A stretch of 64,000 nt of DNA from Stercorarius parasiticus (Eukaryota > Chordata > Aves > Charadriiformes > Stercorariidae): assembly GCA_013396915.1 (NCBI GenBank), contig VWZL01000584.1:192409-256408 (forward strand). Direction: 5' to 3'. Shown in pieces: positions 24,401 to 37,900 of the stretch (within the stretch, counting starts at the first letter, position 1; every line of letters starts with the position of its first letter). Made by a program: the position numbers and the translations under genes. Under the pieces are notes generated by a model, which was given only the letters and a program-made list of their open reading frames with translations, was not told the DNA's origin and ran no database searches.

Positions 24401-27400
24401 CTTCTCAAATACATTTACATGTATTTGTACCTGTTCATGAATTTTTACCCTGTTCATTACAGAAGGGTTTTTTGACTTTGTTGTTGTTATTTGTTTTCTA
24501 AATTAATTATTCTTTGCTTTTTTAAATTGATCTTTACTGTTTTTAAATTTAGCTGGTATCTTTTTCTTACTGAAATCTGTCCTTTCGCAAGTTCCTATTG
24601 AAGTATGTGATGTCTCACAACCTTAAACAAGGCAATAGCACCAAAAATCTTTCATGTTGGAGAGGATTCAATGTAGGCAGTGAGAGACATTTTCTAATCC
24701 GACAGCCAGGTAGGGTCACATCATTGCTGTGGCTGAGCTCAGGTTCAGGAGTCACAGTCTGGGCAGCACGCCTCCAGAAAACAGTGTGCGTTAGGAGGCC
24801 CTCTCTCGAGTTTATTTAGGACACGCTGGCTGAGGGATGAAGCAGTTCTCAGCACTACCTGCATTTTGTTCCTGTGTAGTGAAGTGTCTGTCCCTGCTGT
24901 TTCAGTATACGGAGCTGGAATTGTCAGACATGGATTAGGGAAGGGGACAATAAGGCATCAAGCTGTATTGGCTTTAACTGCCATGGAATTGGACGTTCAT
25001 AGGAAATCCATGCTAACTAGTTTTTCTGTTTTAGTTGAGGATTCCTGATTTATAACTTCGAAATCTCTGAGTAATCATCTTAAAAATGTCTTACATAGAG
25101 AGCTTCTAAATGTGGTGCTGCATTGGTTCAGTTCTCCTGGGTGCGGTTTTGTAGTTGAAAATCTGACTTTGATTCTCCTGATCAGCTTCAGAATTTGTAA
25201 AGTGAAACAAGGTTAACATTTAAAACTGAACATAAACACACTGTAAAAAAGCAGCCAAAGAAAGCTGCCTTTGGAAAATCTTGAGTGCATTCATGCTCTA
25301 GTCATCTTTATCCTGCCCCACCATAGAAATGTCAGAGCTGCTAAGCTGCACGGTCTGTCTTTCCGGAGTTGCTTAGCACAGGTGTTCCTGTAATTATGAT
25401 ACATTTGGAGTAAATGTTTTGTTTAATGGTCCTCAAACTCATACTTCCAACTGTGACAATGGTACGGATATTGGGGTGGTGAGCTGTGATGAAATGCCTT
25501 TAGAAATCAGAGGTGCCAAAAGTAAGCCTAGAATTTCTTGCTTTCATTTGTGTCCCTTCTTACTTTATTTGTAAGAGAAAATACAGCTGGCGTTAATTTC
25601 AAGGCCAAGATGACTCAATGGAACCTGTGAAAGGAAAGCTGAAAGGGATCAAGAGAGTAAAAAAATATAGAAGTTTTCCACATGGCAAGTTCCCAAATAC
25701 TTGACTGTTAAAAATCAGATGAAATAAACAAAATTCTCATGACAAATTGAGGTTATGCTAAATAGTATAATGAAAATATCAGCCTAGTGTTTGGCAGCAG
25801 TCAAAAAAGTGGAGCAAATGTTAGGGACTTCTTAAAGCTTGCTCTGAGTCTAAGAACAAAACAGAACAGATCACGATTGGATAAATGCATGGGTTATCCC
25901 TGTCTTGACTGTGGAGCTGTAGTTCCTCCCTTTAGAAAGGACTTACTAAAGCTGAAGAGATTTCAGAGAAGGGAGTGTGATCGAAGATATGGAATAGCTT
26001 CCATACGTGGTACTGCTGAGCAAGCTGAGACCCTTCCACCTAAAGAAAAAAAATCCATGACTCAAGGGGCATGAAGGACTACGAAGTCATGACTGAAATG
26101 GAGAGCATGAATATATGGTTTCTTTTTTGAGAACTAGGGGCTATTAAAGAAAGTTAGTGGCAGCTAGATTCAAAGCAGGCAAAATAGAATAGTTCTTCAC
26201 ACCATAGCTAGTAGATGTATGAAAATACTTATTGAATGTTGTGGATACAAAATGCTCATGTGGGCTCAAGAGACTAGACATAAATGGAAAGAGATTTGTT
26301 GTGGGTTACTAAATAAGTAAACCACAAAAGGCCCAGAAGACTTCCTGAGTCAAAGAAGGGTCAGAGGCTGGAAGGAAGGAGAGTATTAAGGAAGGTGTCA
26401 TATGATTGTTCTTACATTTTCCTAGATATCCTCTTGTGGTCCATGTTGGAGAAAGAATACTGAGCCAGATGGATGCTCGGTCTGAATCAATACAGTCATT
26501 CTTATTTTCACAAACTATTTATTGTTTGAGGTTGTTTAGGGAGACTAATAGCGGTGAAGACCCATAGTAGTGGCCGAATATTTTCAGTCATGCTTGGAAT
26601 ACTTCAAATCAACACAGTATTTATGGGTTTTTTTTCAGAAGTCTAAACGGCAGAAGAGAAATATAAGAGTTTGGAGAAACTAAGTAAATGAAGAATAGAT
26701 TTTCTGGGTCGGCTGTTAGAATAATGGAAATACTCTTTGCTGTTTGTGACACTGCATTTCAAATATTTTTAAGCACATCAGTATTTCTGAATTAGTAGTG
26801 ATCACAGCAGGTTTATATTAGTCATCAAATCAGATAACCTATTATGGGAAATAATGTATTTAATGGTATATATAGAATGTGTATTAAATTGTAGATAAAT
26901 TTCAATCCTAAGGACTTTACCAAAGAGATCTGAAACACAAACTCCTAAAAGTAGTTTTGTAAATGTTAAAAATTGCAAGTCACAAGGAACTGTTGTGAAA
27001 AAAAACTTGCTAGCTCAGTACAGCAGCATTTATTTGTATTGCCTATACCTAGGTCTGCATTATGATTTTCAAAAGTTAAAAAAAAACAGAATAAAAACCC
27101 CATGAACAAAAAACCATGAAAACTAACTGTATGTGTCTCTTCTCCCGTAGTGTCAGACTTTACATTTATCATAAAAAATAAAAATTCCAGGCAACTGTTT
27201 GGTCACATAGTATGCAACAATGAACATTGCTCCAGAATTACTTGCTGTCTTAAAAATTTCATTACAGGCAATGTACTGGAGACAGTTCCTAGGATTTAGC
27301 CATCAAATTGGGGAAAAGATATATTCTAGAAAAGGTTATCAAACTCACCATTTTTTCTAAATTAAAAAAAGTTCCAGCTTCTGCGAATAATTATATTTAT

Positions 27401-27630
27401 TACAATACATTGTGCTCAGTGATTTTTTTTAATTTTTTTTATTTTTATTTTTTGTTAAAGAAAATTATGCCTTCAAACTCAAAAGATGTGTGCTGCCATG
27501 CAGCTCCGCTCTTGTTGCATTAGTGGGTTGGTTGAAAATGTTAATAACCATGCAATACCAAACACATACCTCTTGGCGAATCTTCAAATGGCCTCTACTT
27601 TCATTGCAAAACACTACATTGTCAAACTCT
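24401..27630. other. AT-rich intronic or intergenic DNA, no gene recognised
   Basis: Nothing identifiable was seen. The plus-strand frame at 25787-26074 (95 codons) has no known domain and no good splice context. Poly-T runs occur near 27423-27452. Confidence 0.6.
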
Positions 27631-27638
27631 TTACTAAA

Positions 27639-27688
27639 TATATATATATGTGTGTGTGTGTATATATATATACACACACACACACACA
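27639..27688. repeat. Compound TA/TG/TA/CA microsatellite with perfect palindrome
   Basis: A TA run (27639-27648) is followed by (TG)6 (27649-27660), (TA)6 (27661-27672) and (CA)8 (27673-27688). The 36 bases at 27649-27684 are a perfect palindrome and could form a hairpin or cruciform, while TG/CA alternation favours Z-DNA. Overlapping short open frames on both strands here (27465-27777) are artefacts of the repeat. Confidence 0.95.
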
Positions 27689-27699
27689 TGTATATGTCT

Positions 27700-30600
27700 A
27701 CATGCGGGTCCCCATCTGTCAGTTTTGCCCGAGATGGTATAGTCAGTGAAAACCACAAAGACCTTGGCGCACAGTAAGTAGCTGTAGTCTGAATGTTGGA
27801 TCAGGAAACGGAAGATGGAGCCTGGCCTCAGCTTCCTGCTGTGTGTAAGACTGGGTTTTCTGTATTCTCAGGTAGTGATATCTAGGCAACTGTATATCAC
27901 TCACTTAAGCAAGAGCAGGGACAGTCAAGGCAGATTATTATTTATTTAATGATTTCTTCTCCACCCTTGTTGGAAATGTTACCCTGCAAACTGTCTTTCT
28001 ATAAAAATACAGAAATGATCTACTATGTTGTGCCTGAATCTGTAAAATGTGCAGTGTACCCACCTGCAGCTAGAATGTGACCAGAATTTGGTATAGCAAT
28101 TCTTCTGTGTCTGAGTTGGGCAGTATACATGTACTTCCATTATAAATTCTTCAGCAAACATTTTGCCTGTCCTTCCTTGTCCCCAGTAGTTGTCAGTTGT
28201 GCATGTAAATATACAATCTATTCACTTTCCACTCAGCAACTCCAGAGATATGTATTTGATTCTCTGGGAAGGTAGTAGGATGCAATATAAATATCTAACT
28301 TGCTAAGGCTGTGAGTGAGGTATGATTCCAGGAGTGCTTTTACAGTCCCTTGAAATCAAAACACTTTTGTGATCGAGAATTGCCTTTATTCTCTGAATGA
28401 GAGTCTGTAAGCTGCAGCTCTTTAAGATCTAGATTTACTGAAGAACTTGAAACTGGCTATAAAATAGGAATCCAGAACCCTTTGTAAGTATCTGTTTCTT
28501 TTCCCTGGAGTCAGCTGCATCAGAACTAAATTCTAATTCACAGGAAATGGGAATAGTTTGAGTATGTTGAGTAGTAAATCCTGTGATCTCAATCCAGTTT
28601 ATCTGATAACTCACCCATTTCTAACATTTCCATGCCATGATCAGGGCTGGAGGTACTTGTACTACAGATTTGCAGCCTATTGTATGTTTTTGAAGAGAGC
28701 TGCCTAGGAACATTCTCTCAGAAAGCTGCTTGTGTATAGCTGATGAGCACATCCATCCAGGCAGGGGCATCTTGAACTTGGTGCTTTCCACTTAGGGACG
28801 ATCAAGTCTGTGGACATCAAGACAGCAGACAATCACCATGTTATTGGGTAGGGACTCTCAGCCTCTACAGAAGCTGCATGATTGTGAGGAAAAAAAAATA
28901 TATAGTTGCAGGTATCTTGAGATAGAAGAAGGTTCAGAACACTGAGGATACCGTAGTTCAAAAGCCCCCTACCACAGACTTTATTTCTAGTGCGTGCTCC
29001 TCTATTGTACAGTAGCATGGGGTATAATAGGTTAGATGTAAACAGTGTCAAGTGCATGAACATGAAGCCCAAGTTGTTTATCAGAAATCTTAAGATCATT
29101 GTTGTCAACTGTATTTGTGGAACCAGGAACATTTAACTTAAAAACAGCCTTTCTGTTAATGTGCTAATAGTATCAAGGTTCATAAGATCAACAAGCAGAA
29201 ATTCTGACTTGCATAGCAAGAGGGCTGGGTCTTAGCTTGGATAAGATAGCCCAATATTTTGAAGTCTAAGTATTAGTTTCAGACTTGTGAGTAATTTAAT
29301 CCATTTGCTTTCTGTGTCAAAACACTCAAATAATTTTCTATGCAAGTTGCAGGTCATTAATTTTTCAGGGAGTGTTCTGTACTTCTCAACTGGCTGTATC
29401 GTTAGTCATAAACTTCCCTCTTTGCAGCTGGAGTTCTGTTTTGACCTATCAGTAGGTGTAGGGTTTGGGGAATTTTATTTTATTTTTTTACCCTTTTTGG
29501 TTTTGCTTTTGTTATGTTCTATTTTGTTACCAGTCTCTATTGGGTCTTCTCAGTCTCAAGCGAGGAGAGCTAAAGTAACACCGTGTGTGTGTGTGTACTG
29601 TTACTACACTGCCACATTACATTCTATTTCAGCTCCAAGACTAGTGCATGAAGTGATTGAGACATTCCCAAGTGAAGTCTGTATTAAACTATTCTGTGTT
29701 TCTGGCAAAATTTCAACAATGTGTCCTATGACAACATTACATTGATATATAGGCAGTCTAATAATGTATGACTAGGTTAAATGTAAAAAATCCCAACCAA
29801 ACCAAAAAAAAAACCCCAAAACCTTAGAAACCACCTTCTCAACCACTTGAATTCTGAAGCTGAGTACGGTGACATTTTAGGAAAGAAACCACTTGGCAGA
29901 TCACTTGAGTCTTCTTGTTTGATGGAGACTTTACGGTCAGCTGAGTTTACTCGTCAGTATACAAAATGTATTTAAACGCTACAGTCAGATAGTTTGGCTT
30001 GTGTTTGAATGAGTATGTTTTCTTCTCTTTAGCCATTTGGTGACTTTTCACTATTATGACTAGAAGTGAAAATAAAACTCTCTTTTATCTGATGGCACGG
30101 ACCTTTTCATCATACCTTAGTTTTTCTCCCGAGTCTAAGCTTCCTTCACAGCTAGCATGTTCAGTTTAGCTGTGGGCTGAACCATCTGCTTTTTTTTTTT
30201 TAATAACTGCTATCAATTCTACCTCAAATGCCCTCATACGTATCATTATGCTGTGACTTGGCTTTTCCCTTTCACTTGCTCTTGAAAGTTATCTTTCAGC
30301 TGAGGCTTAGGACCTCTGCCTGTCATTGCCCTCCTGAAAAGATCATCTTTGGTTCGCTAGCAGGTCATACCTTATCATGATAATTCAGTCATTTTCATAT
30401 TGGATTTTAAAACAAACAAACAAACAAAAAGGCACCAAAAAAGCCAAAGAATTTTCTCTTCTCTATTATTTTCTCTTATTTTCTCATTGGAATAATGCAG
30501 ATAATTGCAGACATTCTGGGTAATGTTAATGCAGACAGCTACTTGACTTTATTTTCTCCTTTTATCAAAAAATATTACACATTATTGTTAAAGCAGGAAA

Positions 30601-33600
30601 AAAAAATAAACCTGAAGTAAAACAATTAAAATGTAATTTAAACAAAGGAATACTTTTGAGAGTTAGGTAGGAATTTTACCGAGCAGGAACTGTAACTAGC
30701 CAAACTGAATTCAATGACAAAACTTTAATGTAGTGTAATGTAGTTTTAAGTATCCTTACTGTAGCGCTTTCAGAACAAACTTTGGAAAATGAAGGCTTAA
30801 GGTGAAGTTTCATATACATGTAATACTTCTGCCTCTCTTTAGCCGTATCAGCAGTGGACAGCAGAAATGCAGCTGCAATTCTAAGCTGCGCTTGCAGCTT
30901 TAAGTCTAAGAACACTTACCTTTAAAAGGATTTAATCATCCTAGAGCTGGCTCTTCAGTACAGTGAATTGCCTTTACAAGAAATGCTTTCACACAGACAA
31001 GACTACACTGTGCAGAGGCTGAGCCGAGGCAGTGCTATCCTGGACTGATGTCCATGCAACACAGTGCAGCATCCACAGTGTGGGGAAGCAGACTGAGGTA
31101 AGAACAGGGTGTGAAGTACACACACAGCAAACAGATTCCCTATGTAAACACTGGGGTTTTGCATTTTGACCTGTGTTGTGTCCTAGTTTCTGTTCTGTGA
31201 GAGTCAAATGATAAGTCTTCAGACTGAAGTGTCTCAAGAAAGACAAAGGAAAAGAAAGGCTGGGCTCTCACAGATTGCTTCAGGAAAACATTAAAATTCA
31301 GTTTCATCCTTTAGCTAAGGGGACCTGAATACCCATGACAATCTGTGAGGAGACTATTTCAACCACCAGGGTTTACAGTATTAGAACTGAAGTTTGTCTT
31401 TGTCCATCTTTTGGAGGTGTTTGTGATTGTGAATGTTTTTCTTGGAATTAACATTGCAAATATGGTCTAGTTTAGACACTCACCTGGGTTGTTGTTGCAG
31501 TATGTGTGATGAAAGTTAACCCCTGTTAAGGAAGTCTGAAAGCTCTTCCTATGCCTTGCTTCAAACTACTGTAAATTATAATTCTTCTGTGATACGTGGG
31601 TCCTCTTAGTTACCATTGCCACAAAAGGCAACACTATGCTGCATCTGTGTGGATCTAGTTCCCCCCAGAGCTGTGTCTAAGTAGACAAGGAGGAAGCAAC
31701 AGCTCTCCCAGTTGCTGTCCCAGGCTCATTTTTAACAGTGCTAACAGAATAGGGGGCGAGGTTTGCCTTGAGCACTAATAGTTTCCTCAAACAGGCTTCT
31801 GGGTGCTCTGCATGAGTATTTTGATGAAAGACATCCCTTGAAAGAGGAAGGAAATGAGTCCAGGGCCCCTATATTCATTCTCAAGTGTCTTTTCAAATAC
31901 ACCAAAACTATGTAGCAAACTCAAAATGCTATTAAGAGTAGAGATGACTGCAAAGGTACATTTTGGTGTGTTTGTTAAATGAAAAAAAAAAATCGCATGA
32001 ACATTACAAGTAGACGTATGTTGCTATCTTTTCATCCTTGATTAGATGATTCTCTACGTCCTTGTACTTACTGACTTAAAACTGAATTACTGCGTGGAGA
32101 GTCTTGTATACCTTTATGTCAGCTGTCCTCAGTCTTCCTCTGTCATCTGAATGCTTGTGGGAACAGAAAAAGAGGGATAAAATGGCAGCAGAGGCAAATT
32201 TGTTGAGGTATCCAAATGTGAGTGTGTCCAGAATCCTTCTCCATTTCTCTTGCATGCTGCTCAATGTCATCTTTAAATGCTGAAAGTCTCTCCTTAGTTA
32301 TAACACTACTGAATCACCACAGGTGGGTTGTGTCTGTCATCTTTTTTGATAAGTGCAGTGATGGAAAACATAGTGTATGTATTGGGGGCAGGGAGTTAGG
32401 GTGCTTTTGACGCACTGAGAAAAACAATAGTTTTGTGGCATCTTGACAGAAGAAGATAACAAACCAATTTCATGTTTGCCAGCTGAGAATTATAGGCTTG
32501 GCCAGGAGTGATACAAGTATCAACTTTTTAATTTGCTGTGTTTTCAGATTCTCTTTTTTTTTTTTGTCTCCCAAAGAAAGAGACTTCTAGGCAAACACTT
32601 GAGGACATGTAAGAGAATTACACTTTTAATATTATAGTGCTCATTATTTTAATTAATGGCTGCAAGAACTTGCTCTGAGACAATTTTTTAAACTTCCTGA
32701 AATGATCGTTAATATTTGATGAGAGGAAGAACACTATCTCCTCAAGTAATGAATTGGTGTGTTATGAAACCATGTATCCGGCACGCTTCTTGGGCAAAAT
32801 GTGTTCATTTCTTTGACTCATATTGCTCCCAAATGACTGTAACCTCGATGTAAAGCTATGTTTTCTACCTGCACAGTAGTAAGCTATTGCCTGCTATTTT
32901 TTACCACTGCCACGCCTTTTTTGAAGTGGAAGCTGGCTGGTTTAAAACATCCCCTAATTTTGAAAAGTTGATGTTGTTAGTCATGTAGTTGAAGGGATTT
33001 GTGTGTTCTAGAATAACTTGGGGAATGAGCCTGGGAGACTGAGCCAGACACCCGAGGCACCAGCATATTGTAGCAGGCAGCTGTCTTCTGTGGATCAGCT
33101 AGAGGCAGGACGAAGATCTGCTCAGCTGACTTAGTACCTAAGCACAACTGCCTTTGAAGATACTAGTCCTGTAGCTGTGCATGTTGAATTTCTGCAGTAT
33201 GTGCTAGCTGTTGCATTTGTAACCAAGTAAGTCTAGATAGAATTATCAAAATATATGGGCTCATTAAGAATCTCAGCTGCAAGTCATATGGGTTTGCTTG
33301 CTTTTGTGTGCTGAGACTGGTTTGAGTGTGGTACACAAAAAATAAAAAGCTTCCAATGACCTGCTGCCTTTTTTCACTGTTCAGGTGGGTTTTCTTTAGT
33401 TTTCTGTCCTTTTTTTTTTTTTAACTTTTCATATTGCTCAGATGGTACTGTAGGGAGGTCTTCAGTCTCTCAGTCCTCCGGTATCTGCTTCAATGTTTCA
33501 CCTTTGTCAGATATTCCATTGTCTACCTTATTGTCTATTCCCTTCTCTATATTCTTTGTTACCTGTTGAACTATCTTTCTTAGCACTCTTTCTCTGGTTT

Positions 33601-34490
33601 TCTTCCCTTTTCTATAATGCATAATTCATTTTCTGTTTAAAAAAAGACAAAAGAAATCCATGAAATAAACAAGCATTTTGTTGGTGGATTAGGCAGTATA
33701 GCTGTCTTGCACAAAACCTAGAAAGAGAATAGCTGATTTCAGTGATCATAAGTGGTAGGAAATGCAGGCACGGACCCAGATCATAAAGTCCTCCTCCAAC
33801 ATGAGCAACTGAATTTTACCTTTAAGTGATGATGAAGAAGAAAAAGCAAAAAATATATGTACTCTTAATATGTTATTAGTTGAATGAGAGAAATACCCAT
33901 GCCCCACGTTATCAGTCAAGAAGAGCAGTCGGGTTCTTTTCAGATTCAGAGTGGTATCTGGGTACCTAATGTAGAGGGTCTTGAAAAGGTATCCAGTTCA
34001 GAAGATTAATCAGTCTGGTTAAGCTGGGTGTCCAAATTCTGTGCTACCCAGAATCTATATCTGTTTTCAAAAGACATCTAGGTATGCTTTGTTATTTTCA
34101 GTATTTCCTATTCATTCAGGTCTTTCAAAATTAACGTTCATTTTCAATTAATTCAATCAAGGTTCACAAGTCAAAAATAAAGAAAAATATTAATTTATTG
34201 TTGTCCTTTTTTAATAACAAGATGTCTTTGTTTGTATAAAATACACAGGTAATGACTGTACCAGATAAAAGGCATGAATTTCAGAATACCTGCAAATTAT
34301 TATAAGAATGATCTTTAATAATTCTACAAATTATTTTGAACAAATAAGTTATGGTTGTTTTTTTTTTTTGTTACTGCATTGGTCTCAGTGGACATAATTA
34401 ATAGTGAAGTTGTTTTTCATTTTTTAACAAGAATATTTCCTAGTGCCCCTGAAAGTGAGGGCATTTTTTCTAATTAATAATTCTCTCTGT
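27700..34490. other. AT-rich intronic or intergenic DNA, no gene recognised
   Basis: The longest open frame of the window (29287-29745, plus, 153 codons) lies here but has a T-rich, hydrophobic, low-information translation with no known domain. A short (GT)n tract is at 29583-29597, an A/C-rich tract at about 29790-29822 and an (AAAC)n tract at 30409-30430. A possible 51-nt exon at 27723-27773 is discussed in the findings. No CR1 tail was seen. Confidence 0.55.
30409..30430. repeat. (AAAC)n microsatellite
   Basis: About five AAAC units, followed by a short A-rich stretch. Simple sequence. Confidence 0.85.
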
Positions 34491-34499
34491 TTAAAAAAA

Positions 34500-34970
34500 A
34501 AAAAATCAAATATAATAATGGCCACATTCTTTGCATGACTGGAAGGCAGCTGCTAAGCATACTGTGAAGTTGTATCTCAAAAACACAATTCTGAATGAAA
34601 TTCTAAGCTGGTATAAACAGGCCTAACTTCATTAAGTTCAGAGGAATTATGTTTGCCTGCTGTAGTCTTGAAATGGCCTTTATTATCATTCAAGATATTA
34701 AGCATAGCAGTAAGTCACTGACTTTCTTGCTTCCGAAAAGCTTTTATAGCTTTTGAATGTACTGTAAACAAGAGTGGGGTAGATTGTCAATTTAAAGTGA
34801 TCTAATGGCACCATTTCAACAGAGGTGTGTTATTAAGCAACACAAAGAGTCTTTGAGGCTGTGCAACTAACTCTGGAGTCATCTGCATCTTTTGTTGTGT
34901 GACATGATGCAACTAATATAGAGATTCATTTTGCTAATTACATGACTAAAGTGTGAAGGGGAGACAAAAG
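34500..34970. promoter_or_regulatory. Candidate conserved non-coding element (enhancer-like)
   Basis: After a short A run the segment is complex, with no simple repeats, and contains TAAT-core motifs (for example GCTAATTACATG near 34934), an ATGCAA-type octamer half-site near 34907 and a TGACATGATGCAA context. This resembles vertebrate long-range enhancers. No open frame of note covers it. Conservation cannot be tested here, so the call is an inference from motif texture. Confidence 0.28.
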
Positions 34971-37900
34971 AATGTTTCTCTTTCATTTAAATCTATCACT
35001 AACAAACGTTCTTTTAGGACTGTAGTTCTCTCAGCACTTTAGAAAGAACTGTTTGTTCTCATGGGTGATTTGAAAAGCAAGGTAAGACAAAACCAATACT
35101 GTATCCATTAAGGAAGATATCTTCCCCCTCCCACAGCCCCATCCCAGTCTATGGCTGGAGGTTTATTCTGACTGTGTGCAAATCAGTAACTGGTTACTAA
35201 GTCATCCTTGCTTGATGTGGCTTTACTTGTCATTTGAAATTTGTTCTTTTTGTGGAATAATAAAAAAAAAAAGGGTGATTGGAACATTTTGAGGAGGAGA
35301 AATAAAATCTTTGTCTTGCCTTGTTCCAATACCTATTTAGAATGAAACTCTTGACTGAAATTTTTTTTTTTTTTTCTCAAATTCGTTGGTGTTGAATGTT
35401 ATCTGTTCTACTTGACTGAGGTGTTACAGGCGTTGTTACCTGGTCTCATGACTGTCTTAAGTTCAGGGACCACACTGAGCTAGCAGAAATCTCATGGAAG
35501 ACTCGGACAGGTTCACTCTCTGGTCTCTTGAGGCTGTATATTCACCATGCTATAAGCACAGATGGAAAAGTACTAAGTGTTCTGGAAAGATTCTCTCTGT
35601 GATAGTGTCAGCTGAGTCTAGAAATGGCAGCTTCAGTAACCCTGAAAGAGGCTGTAATTGAGCGGTTTCCAGCCTAATGTGACAGGGTTAAGAGGTATGA
35701 AAAGCCTGATGCATTTGGAACAAATCTTCCTGAGAACTCTCAGACTGACTGGTTACTTGAACCTAGCTGTATTCAAACCCCTGGCAGTTCTCCCAACATT
35801 AGTATTCAACATACTATGCAGGCAGTCTTCCCTCTTCTCTTTGTACCACTGCAGTAGGACATGATAAAGTTTACGTAGCTGTCATTCTAAATAGATATGA
35901 ATTATATGTAATTGTCCATGTTACCAGTTTATAACATAATAGCCTGATATGTAGACCATATGATACATAGATACATGTGAATCTCTCCATTGACTGTAAT
36001 GGATTTTTGATCAGACCCAACAAAATAAAGAAAGAAGACAGAGAGATGGGAGGAAAGAACAAAACATGAAAAGCAAGTGAGTCTAAAGGTAGCAGACAAG
36101 TCTCTGCTGAGTTCTGAGAGTTGAACTATAGAAAACCCTTACCGAGTATCCGGCATGGGTTCACAACTGAAATATATTTACTGAGTACATTTAAGCAAAT
36201 GGATTTAAGTATACGTAATCCATTTACAAAACATTTACAACTATTGGGTAAATTGAGCTCATTGTTTGTATGGTTGTCTCTGCAATCAAACTGTAATCAT
36301 GTGTAAACTGTGAGCAACCATGTGCAGTTCATATGCAATTATTTACAAACTGGTTTTGTGAAATCCAATTGTATTACCAGTGGTAATGAACTTCAGTGTG
36401 TAATATTTTTTTTTAACATCCTTAAAATGCTTCAGTGCCTTTCTTCCTATTTTAAGCCCTTCTGAATTTAAAAAATATATTAACATATACTACACATTTC
36501 AGGATTACCTTTCGTTTAGTGATGAAGTTCATGCCACAAAATACAGTGCCTTGCCATAACCTGCTTTTTCCATGCATACTTGATGACTTCAACTCCAGCT
36601 CAAACTTGGAGTTTGTATTGTAATTCAGAGTAGGAACTCTGTGGGCTGACAATACAGTGAGAGAAGCTTTAAGCTATACTACTTTTTTTTCAGGGCTGTT
36701 AAAAGATGTTTATTGTTTGCCTCCTTACCAATCCATAAGCTTTTGAACCTTGAACAGTAAGTCAGCATAGCTTTGCAGATGGTGAGAAATGAAAAATATC
36801 ATTAATGCTATTTCTTTTAAAACTCCTCTTTCTAGTTTCTCTGGGAAGCAAGCCACAAAAACTTCACGAAGTTGTGAAGCCATATGAAAGTTTCATTAAT
36901 ATACTTTTGAAAGGACCTCGTTAGTCTCCACTTTACTGCTTGCACAGAACTGCTTAAAACTTTTATGCCAAATAACCACAGTAATAACCACACCTCCAGC
37001 CCATAAACATAACAATGCTCTGTGATGGGACTTCTTTACCATGGTTTCCCCATGCCTCATAAAAAAGAGCAAAATTCACAGCCTTAGCCTTATGTCACAA
37101 TATCATAGTTTTCACTGACATTTCGTGTACTGTAGATCAGAAGGTGGTAGGCAGGCATTGGAGTCATAATTTTGGAAAGGATACTTTTCCAGGCATAAAT
37201 CCTGAGGTTCTTTGAGACCCTGTCTTCTGTAAGCTGCTGAAGCTGGGTTTATGAGCTAGATTTTTCCTTCCCTCACAACCACCTCTGCTGTAGCAAACAG
37301 TCCAAAGGAAATGTAAGAGAATAAGCAGCTTTTTTTCCCCTCAAGAATCAACCAGCTGCAGAGTTCTACAAAAAAACTGTTTTCCCTGTCCTAGGATTAA
37401 TCACCTCCACTGAGAGAGAACTAGCAGAAGAGATCCTGGGCACCAGGAGAAGGCGGGGGGGGGGGAATATGCTAAAGCAGGGTCTGAGAAAATACTGGTA
37501 AATGTTATGTGAGCAAAGGGAGCCAAACCCACCCTGTTATTAAAATACTTAGAAGATAAAGCTATTCCTAGTCTGAACTTCCTCATTTAAATACTAGTTG
37601 TTTCTTTCCTTTCATGAGTGTGTAAGTTCACTCAGATTCTTCCGGAAAAAATTTCGTATGATCTATCTTCAAAGAAAAATGTCACAGGACAATACTCTGC
37701 TGCTAGGGGAAAAATGTCAAGGTGAAGTCTGGCCATATATCATCTCTAACGCTGAGGCACAAGGATTTCAAGGGGGAAGATATTTATCATGTGATATTGT
37801 TCCATTACAATGACTCTATATTTCTGTTCTGCCAAGTGATTGATGCATGCTGTGTGTAATCATTCTTTTAGTGCACTAGTATGTCAATTGTTCACTGTAG

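Noticed and set aside
27465..27777. Three overlapping frames on both strands around the microsatellite
   Set aside because: TG/CA/TA repeats contain no stops in several frames, so the openness is an artefact of the repeat.
29287..29745. Longest open frame of the window (153 codons, plus)
   Set aside because: T-rich, hydrophobic, low-information translation with a (GT)n tract inside; no domain or splice context. With the stop frequency of AT-rich DNA a frame of this size in 64 kb is not significant.
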